This document shows, in pieces, positions 42,832-46,560 of a stretch of 46,560 bases of DNA; the stretch's first letter is position 1, and every line of letters begins with the position of its first letter. The notes beneath the pieces are model-generated. The model had not been told where the DNA came from. It ran no database searches and worked only from the letters and a program-made list of their open reading frames with translations. The stretch lies in the NCBI GenBank assembly GCA_002474345.1, contig DKQD01000060.1, positions 40,980 through 87,539 of the forward strand, in the 5' to 3' direction. The position numbers and the translations under genes are program-made. This stretch comes from Bacteriovoracaceae bacterium UBA7317. GTDB lineage: Bacteria; Bdellovibrionota; Bacteriovoracia; Bacteriovoracales; Bacteriovoracaceae.

Positions 42832-44865
42832 ATGTCAGAAATTACTTTCGAACAACTAAACCTTGAAAATCCCCTGCTTCAATCCCTAGACAACATAAAA
42901 TTCAAGACACCTACGCCCATTCAAGAAAATGTTATTCCTCATTTAAAAGAATCTGAAGATATAATTGCACTGGCCGAGACAGGAAGTGGAAAGACCGCAG
43001 CGTTTATTATCCCACTTATTAATCAAATTCTTAAAGAACAAGACAGAGACAAAAAAGAAATCAGATATATAGTTTTAAGCCCAACTAGAGAACTCGCTCA
43101 GCAAACCCATGAAGTCTGCAAGTCAATAGGTAAATCATTGGGCATTCACTCCTCCCTGCTCATTGGTGGAGAAAATATTCAAAAACAGAAAGAATCTATT
43201 TCTAAAAAACCTCACTTTATAATTGCTACGCCAGGAAGACTGAAAGATCTTTTTCAACAAAAAATTCTAAACTTTAAAACAATTAAGGGAGTTGTACTCG
43301 ATGAAGCCGATAGACTCCTTGACATGGGTTTTAAAGACGAAATTTGTTTTCTTCTCTATCAAACACCTAAGGAAAGACAGTTAATGATGTTTTCAGCCAC
43401 AGGAAACCATGAACTTTCTAGTATCGCTTATAGATTTAATGCAGAACCAAAACAAATTAACCTTCTTTCGTCTAACCTTGTTGTGGACAAAATTCAGCAT
43501 ACTGTTGCTCAAGTTGGCGATAATGAAAAAATGCCACTTCTCACATATATCCTTAAAGAAAATACTGAAGCTTATGCTCTGATTTTCTGTAATACAAAGT
43601 CCGAGACTCATGTTGTTGCAACATGGTTGAAGAAATTAAACTTTCCAGCTGAAGGTATCTCAGGAGATCTTGCACAAAATAAAAGGACAAAGCTACTCTC
43701 AGACTTTAGATCGAAAAAAACAAAAATATTGGTATGTACGGATGTTGCTGCAAGAGGTCTAGATATTAAGGATGTAAACCTAGTTATTAACTACGACCTT
43801 CCACAAGACCCTTCGAATTATATTCACCGTATCGGAAGGACAGGAAGAGCTGGTACTGAAGGCCGCGCAATAAGCTTCTGTGGTTTTTACGATTGTGAAT
43901 ACTTAGACGCTATTGAAAGCGTTCTGAAAGAAAGCGTTACAAAAGAAACCTTAACTAACGATATGTTTATTTTTGACATTGGAGAAAGGCCCAGCTTAGA
44001 AAGGAAGCCTGGAAAAATAATTGATCTGGAAAAATCAATAAAGAAAAAGGATAATAAGAGAAGACCACTTGAAAACAAAAAAATAGGCAGAAGAAATAGC
44101 GCACAAGAAAAGAGAAAAGAAACTCACTTACCATCCATCGAAAGTAGAAAGCGCCAAGTTAATGCCACAAAACTAAAGGATTCAAAAACAATGATGAATA
44201 GAGATAAGGATTTAAAAAATAAGAAAACATTCTCACAAAGAAAACTGGTGATCACTTCTACTAACCTGAAGGATGCAGAGTCTCAAGCTATGCTCCATTT
44301 TAAGATCAAAAACCAGTCTTTCTTAGAAAATACAATATTAGAAAAAGGAAAAAGAAAGTATTTTGGGCTTATTGGGCCAAGAAAGATTAAATATGAATTT
44401 AAAATAAAGCCTCTTTATAAAGAAATTATTACAGAATACCTTAAAGGCTTTTTTGCAAACTCACCTTTCAATGTAGACTTTGAAGTGAGCAAGGAAGGAA
44501 AAAAACTTATCGGACAAATTACAGGAGAGGATGAGGCATTATTCTCCGCTAACGATGGAGAGCTTTTAAGCTCTCTAGAGTATCTTCTTAGAAAGCACCT
44601 AAGCAAACTAATCAATTTGGAAAAAGCTTTTACTATCCAAATTAACACTTCTGACTTTATAAATTCACATGAAAGAAGGCTTGAGGTACTGGCACAAAAG
44701 CTAAGAGATAAAGCCGTAAAGAGAAAAAACTCAGTTATAACTGATACAATGTCACCTTCAGACCGCTACATTGTTCATCAGTTTTTAAATAACGATCCAC
44801 GAGTCTCAACGTCTTCAATAGGAAAAGGTCACTACAAAAGAGTTCGGATTAACTTCGAAAAATAG
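42832..44865 (+). CDS. DEAD-box RNA helicase fused to a Jag/KhpB-like KH-R3H module
   Basis: 677 residues. Residues 1-375 are a complete helicase core: Q-motif TPTPIQ, AETGSGKT (48-55), PTRELA, TPGR, DEAD (157-160), SAT (188-190) and HRIGRTGR (332-339). Residues 380-470 form a basic linker. Residues 471-525 resemble Jag_N (LVITSTNLKDAESQAMLHF, then GKRKYFGLIG), 540-600 a KH-like domain, and 610-677 an R3H domain (SHERRLEVLAQKLRDKA, then SPSDRYIVHQFL with R645-x3-H649, and GKGHYKRVRI). Jag/KhpB is normally a separate RNA chaperone. The fusion is unusual and should bind structured RNA. Confidence 0.88.
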   Translation: MSEITFEQLNLENPLLQSLDNIKFKTPTPIQENVIPHLKESEDIIALAETGSGKTAAFIIPLINQILKEQDRDKKEIRYIVLSPTRELAQQTHEVCKSIGKSLGIHSSLLIGGENIQKQKESISKKPHFIIATPGRLKDLFQQKILNFKTIKGVVLDEADRLLDMGFKDEICFLLYQTPKERQLMMFSATGNHELSSIAYRFNAEPKQINLLSSNLVVDKIQHTVAQVGDNEKMPLLTYILKENTEAYALIFCNTKSETHVVATWLKKLNFPAEGISGDLAQNKRTKLLSDFRSKKTKILVCTDVAARGLDIKDVNLVINYDLPQDPSNYIHRIGRTGRAGTEGRAISFCGFYDCEYLDAIESVLKESVTKETLTNDMFIFDIGERPSLERKPGKIIDLEKSIKKKDNKRRPLENKKIGRRNSAQEKRKETHLPSIESRKRQVNATKLKDSKTMMNRDKDLKNKKTFSQRKLVITSTNLKDAESQAMLHFKIKNQSFLENTILEKGKRKYFGLIGPRKIKYEFKIKPLYKEIITEYLKGFFANSPFNVDFEVSKEGKKLIGQITGEDEALFSANDGELLSSLEYLLRKHLSKLINLEKAFTIQINTSDFINSHERRLEVLAQKLRDKAVKRKNSVITDTMSPSDRYIVHQFLNNDPRVSTSSIGKGHYKRVRINFEK

Positions 44866-44886
44866 TGGTAAAAGTCTAGATTTAAT

Positions 44887-44961
44887 ACGGGAACTGACTT
44901 TGTTCAATGTTATCGACCTAGGTACTTCTTGACGAAAATATCAAAAGGTTCCCGTTTTTTT
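44887..44961 (+). terminator. possible long-loop terminator of the helicase gene, inside the gshA 3' end
   Basis: ACGGGAAC (44887-44894) pairs perfectly with GTTCCCGT (44948-44955) and seven T follow to 44961. The 53-base loop is long for an intrinsic terminator. The second arm lies in the gshA coding sequence on the other strand. Confidence 0.4.
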
Positions 44962-46517
44962 CTCTCTATCTTTAAGTGCTCAACTTTAGACTTCTCAGAC
45001 TGGCCAATAAAGTGCTTCTCTTTATCAGAATCCATTTCTTTTTCAGTGAAGAACTTCTTATTCTCTTTTGATAAACTTGAAATCAGCTCACTGTAAGACA
45101 ATTCTTTTGACTTCATTTCTTGAATCATGAGCTCTGAAAGGCTTAACTCTTTCCCCTCAAATACTTTCCTATATTTTTCCAAAACCTTTCTATATTCACC
45201 ACTTTGTTCAGTAGAAGTATGATGATCAAAAAGTTCTACGACAACTTCCAAGCCAGAAAATAAGCTTTTTAATTGCTCTTTTAGAGGTTTGCGGCCTCCC
45301 TCTTCATCAAAAAGGGATAATTTCCTATCTTGTCCTCCAAGAACAACGGCTGAGAAGTTTTGTTCATACAAATCATATTCTTTTTTGCTAAACTCTGGCC
45401 TTTCGGAAAGAAGACAATAAATTAAAAATATATCTAAAAACCTTATTTGTTCTTCACTTATACCTGCAACAGCAAAAGGGTTGATATCTAAAGACCTCAG
45501 CTCTATATATTCAACACCCTTTTCTAACAAACCCAAACTGGGAGAAGTGCCGGAAGGAACAATCCTCTTTGGTCTTATTGTACTATAATATTCATTTTCA
45601 ATCTGAAGAAGGTTAGTATTAAGCTGTTTAAAATCACCTTTATCATTTTTTAAACCTATCGCCTCCCAAGGGCCATAATTCGTGTTTATGGCTTTTTGAA
45701 GACCATCTACGTATTCTCTCAAACTATTATAGGAAATATTTAATTTATCTTGGTTAGAGTTTTTATAACCAATCCCGCTTAACCTTAAGGATGTGGACAT
45801 AGGTGAAAAATAAGTCCCCTTATTATCAAACTTTTCCAAAAAAGAAGGTATAGATTTAGAGGCTCCTAGGAAGCTTCCGCAAAGAGCTGGTGAAGCACCA
45901 AAAAAATATGGAATTACCCAGCCCCATTTTTGGACATTTCTAATCAAGCCGAAATAAGAATGGGATATGAATTCTTTTTGAGGTGCCTCAACTGTTACAC
46001 CTTGAGAGACGAGAAACTCTTTAAAAAAATCCCAAAACTCATTAGAGAAACTAAAGTTGAAATGAATTCCAGATATAATTTCCATCAAGCTTCCATAACG
46101 ATTCTTTAAACCCTCTCTGTAAATTGTTTTCATTCTACCAATATTAGACTCTCCATAGTAAGCGATAGGTACAGAAGACTCCCCCTTAACAACACTTGGC
46201 ATACTTCCACACCAAATCAGCTCTTCTTCTAAATGCTTATATACGAAGTGGTGAATATCCTTTAACTTTTCATAACAACCATGGACAGAGTCCCTCTTTG
46301 GGGTAACCAACTCAAGCAAAGCCTCTGAAAAGTCGGTTGTTACACTAGGGTGAGTCAAGGCAGAACCCAATATCCCTGGGTGAGGTTTTTCAGATAAAAC
46401 ACCACTTGGAGTTACCCTGAGTCCCTCCCTTTCAATTCCCCTGTAAAGGTTATTAAAAATATTTTCATTTCCATTATTTTTGAAAAAGAATAAAAAGTCT
46501 TCTAACCCCTTCACCAA
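44910..46517 (-). CDS. gshA: glutamate-cysteine ligase
   Basis: 535 residues, close to E. coli GshA (518). It joins Glu and Cys with ATP, the first step of glutathione synthesis. Motifs: RGIEREGLRVTPSGVLSEKP, HPSVTTDFSEALLELVTP, MKTIYREGLKNRYG, ISGIHFNFSFS and YIELRSLDINPF are all GshA type 1. The start is a TTG with AAGGA 8 bases upstream; a GTG one codon later is possible. The C-terminus has a basic extension (KVEHLKIERKKREPFDIFVK). The glutathione synthetase gene is not in the window. Confidence 0.95.
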   Translation of the reverse strand: MVKGLEDFLFFFKNNGNENIFNNLYRGIEREGLRVTPSGVLSEKPHPGILGSALTHPSVTTDFSEALLELVTPKRDSVHGCYEKLKDIHHFVYKHLEEELIWCGSMPSVVKGESSVPIAYYGESNIGRMKTIYREGLKNRYGSLMEIISGIHFNFSFSNEFWDFFKEFLVSQGVTVEAPQKEFISHSYFGLIRNVQKWGWVIPYFFGASPALCGSFLGASKSIPSFLEKFDNKGTYFSPMSTSLRLSGIGYKNSNQDKLNISYNSLREYVDGLQKAINTNYGPWEAIGLKNDKGDFKQLNTNLLQIENEYYSTIRPKRIVPSGTSPSLGLLEKGVEYIELRSLDINPFAVAGISEEQIRFLDIFLIYCLLSERPEFSKKEYDLYEQNFSAVVLGGQDRKLSLFDEEGGRKPLKEQLKSLFSGLEVVVELFDHHTSTEQSGEYRKVLEKYRKVFEGKELSLSELMIQEMKSKELSYSELISSLSKENKKFFTEKEMDSDKEKHFIGQSEKSKVEHLKIERKKREPFDIFVKKYLGR

Positions 46518-46560
46518 AATTTATATCCTTTTCGATCTGGTTACTTTTTTTTTAGCTAAA

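Noticed and set aside
42832..44865. Sequencing error or frame fusion as the cause of the helicase-Jag joining
   Set aside because: One continuous frame with a 90-residue linker, no long homopolymer at the junction and no internal ribosome site.

Overview
The window is AT-rich, gene-dense bacterial chromosome with no transposase, integrase, phage module, rRNA or CRISPR array. The gene set suggests a Gram-negative bacterium with an outer membrane: LptE-like and MlaD/F/E proteins, many lipoproteins, GshA, CmoA/CmoB and GreB. The low G+C, Lys-rich coding, many standalone signalling modules and a secreted transglutaminase/ankyrin protein would fit a Bdellovibrionota (Bacteriovoracales-like) organism. 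That taxonomic guess is inference, not something the sequence proves.

Layout. 1-260: 5' part of a Lys/Ala-repeat histone H1-like gene (-). 405-2058: enoyl-CoA hydratase and 3-hydroxyacyl-CoA dehydrogenase pair (-), for acyl-CoA/butyrate-type metabolism. 2268-2528: rpsT (+). 2645-4247: lptE-holA (-). 4458-4994: DciA-like DUF721 protein (+). 4947-14225: a long minus-strand run, probably one operon: aroK, an orphan receiver protein, alr, mlaE-mlaF-mlaD, a GYF/membrane protein whose frame is broken at an A14 tract, tsaC and a TrmN6-like methyltransferase. It mixes cell-envelope synthesis, outer-membrane lipid transport and tRNA modification.

14360-21191 (+): DUF177-rpmF, then a fatty-acid cluster fabD-fabG-acpP-fabF, glyA, nusB and a small unknown gene. 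A palindromic operator-like element precedes fabD and a terminator hairpin separates acpP from fabF. 21213-23989 (-): HPt protein, methyltransferase, DUF6165, greB, low-Mr phosphotyrosine phosphatase. 24066-25336 (+): def-trmO. 25341-26368 (-): short-chain dehydrogenase and small lipoprotein. 26518-26594: tRNA-Asp(GTC) with a near-consensus promoter. 26953-30357 (-): membrane protein, hotdog thioesterase, and a 792-residue secreted TGase-elicitor-like protein with 26-residue basic repeats and ankyrin repeats. 30497-33172 (-): aconitase. 33361-34095 (-): OmpR-type regulator lacking the phospho-acceptor Asp.

34419-36113 (+): cmoA-cmoB (wobble uridine modification). 36130-36780 (-): DsbA-like isomerase. 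37161-38824 (-): ParA-like ATPase, a 119-residue partner and an unlisted 54-residue membrane microprotein. 39026-44865 (+): acidic Cys-motif protein, secreted HAD/DUF2608 protein, Fe-S m5U RNA methyltransferase, Bpt leucyltransferase, and a DEAD-box helicase fused to a Jag/KhpB module. 44910-46517 (-): gshA.

Most of the window is housekeeping. The best novelty candidates are the TGase/26-residue-repeat/ankyrin protein, the DEAD-box-Jag fusion, the A14 slippage site that would join two genes, and the ParA/119-aa/microprotein cluster.
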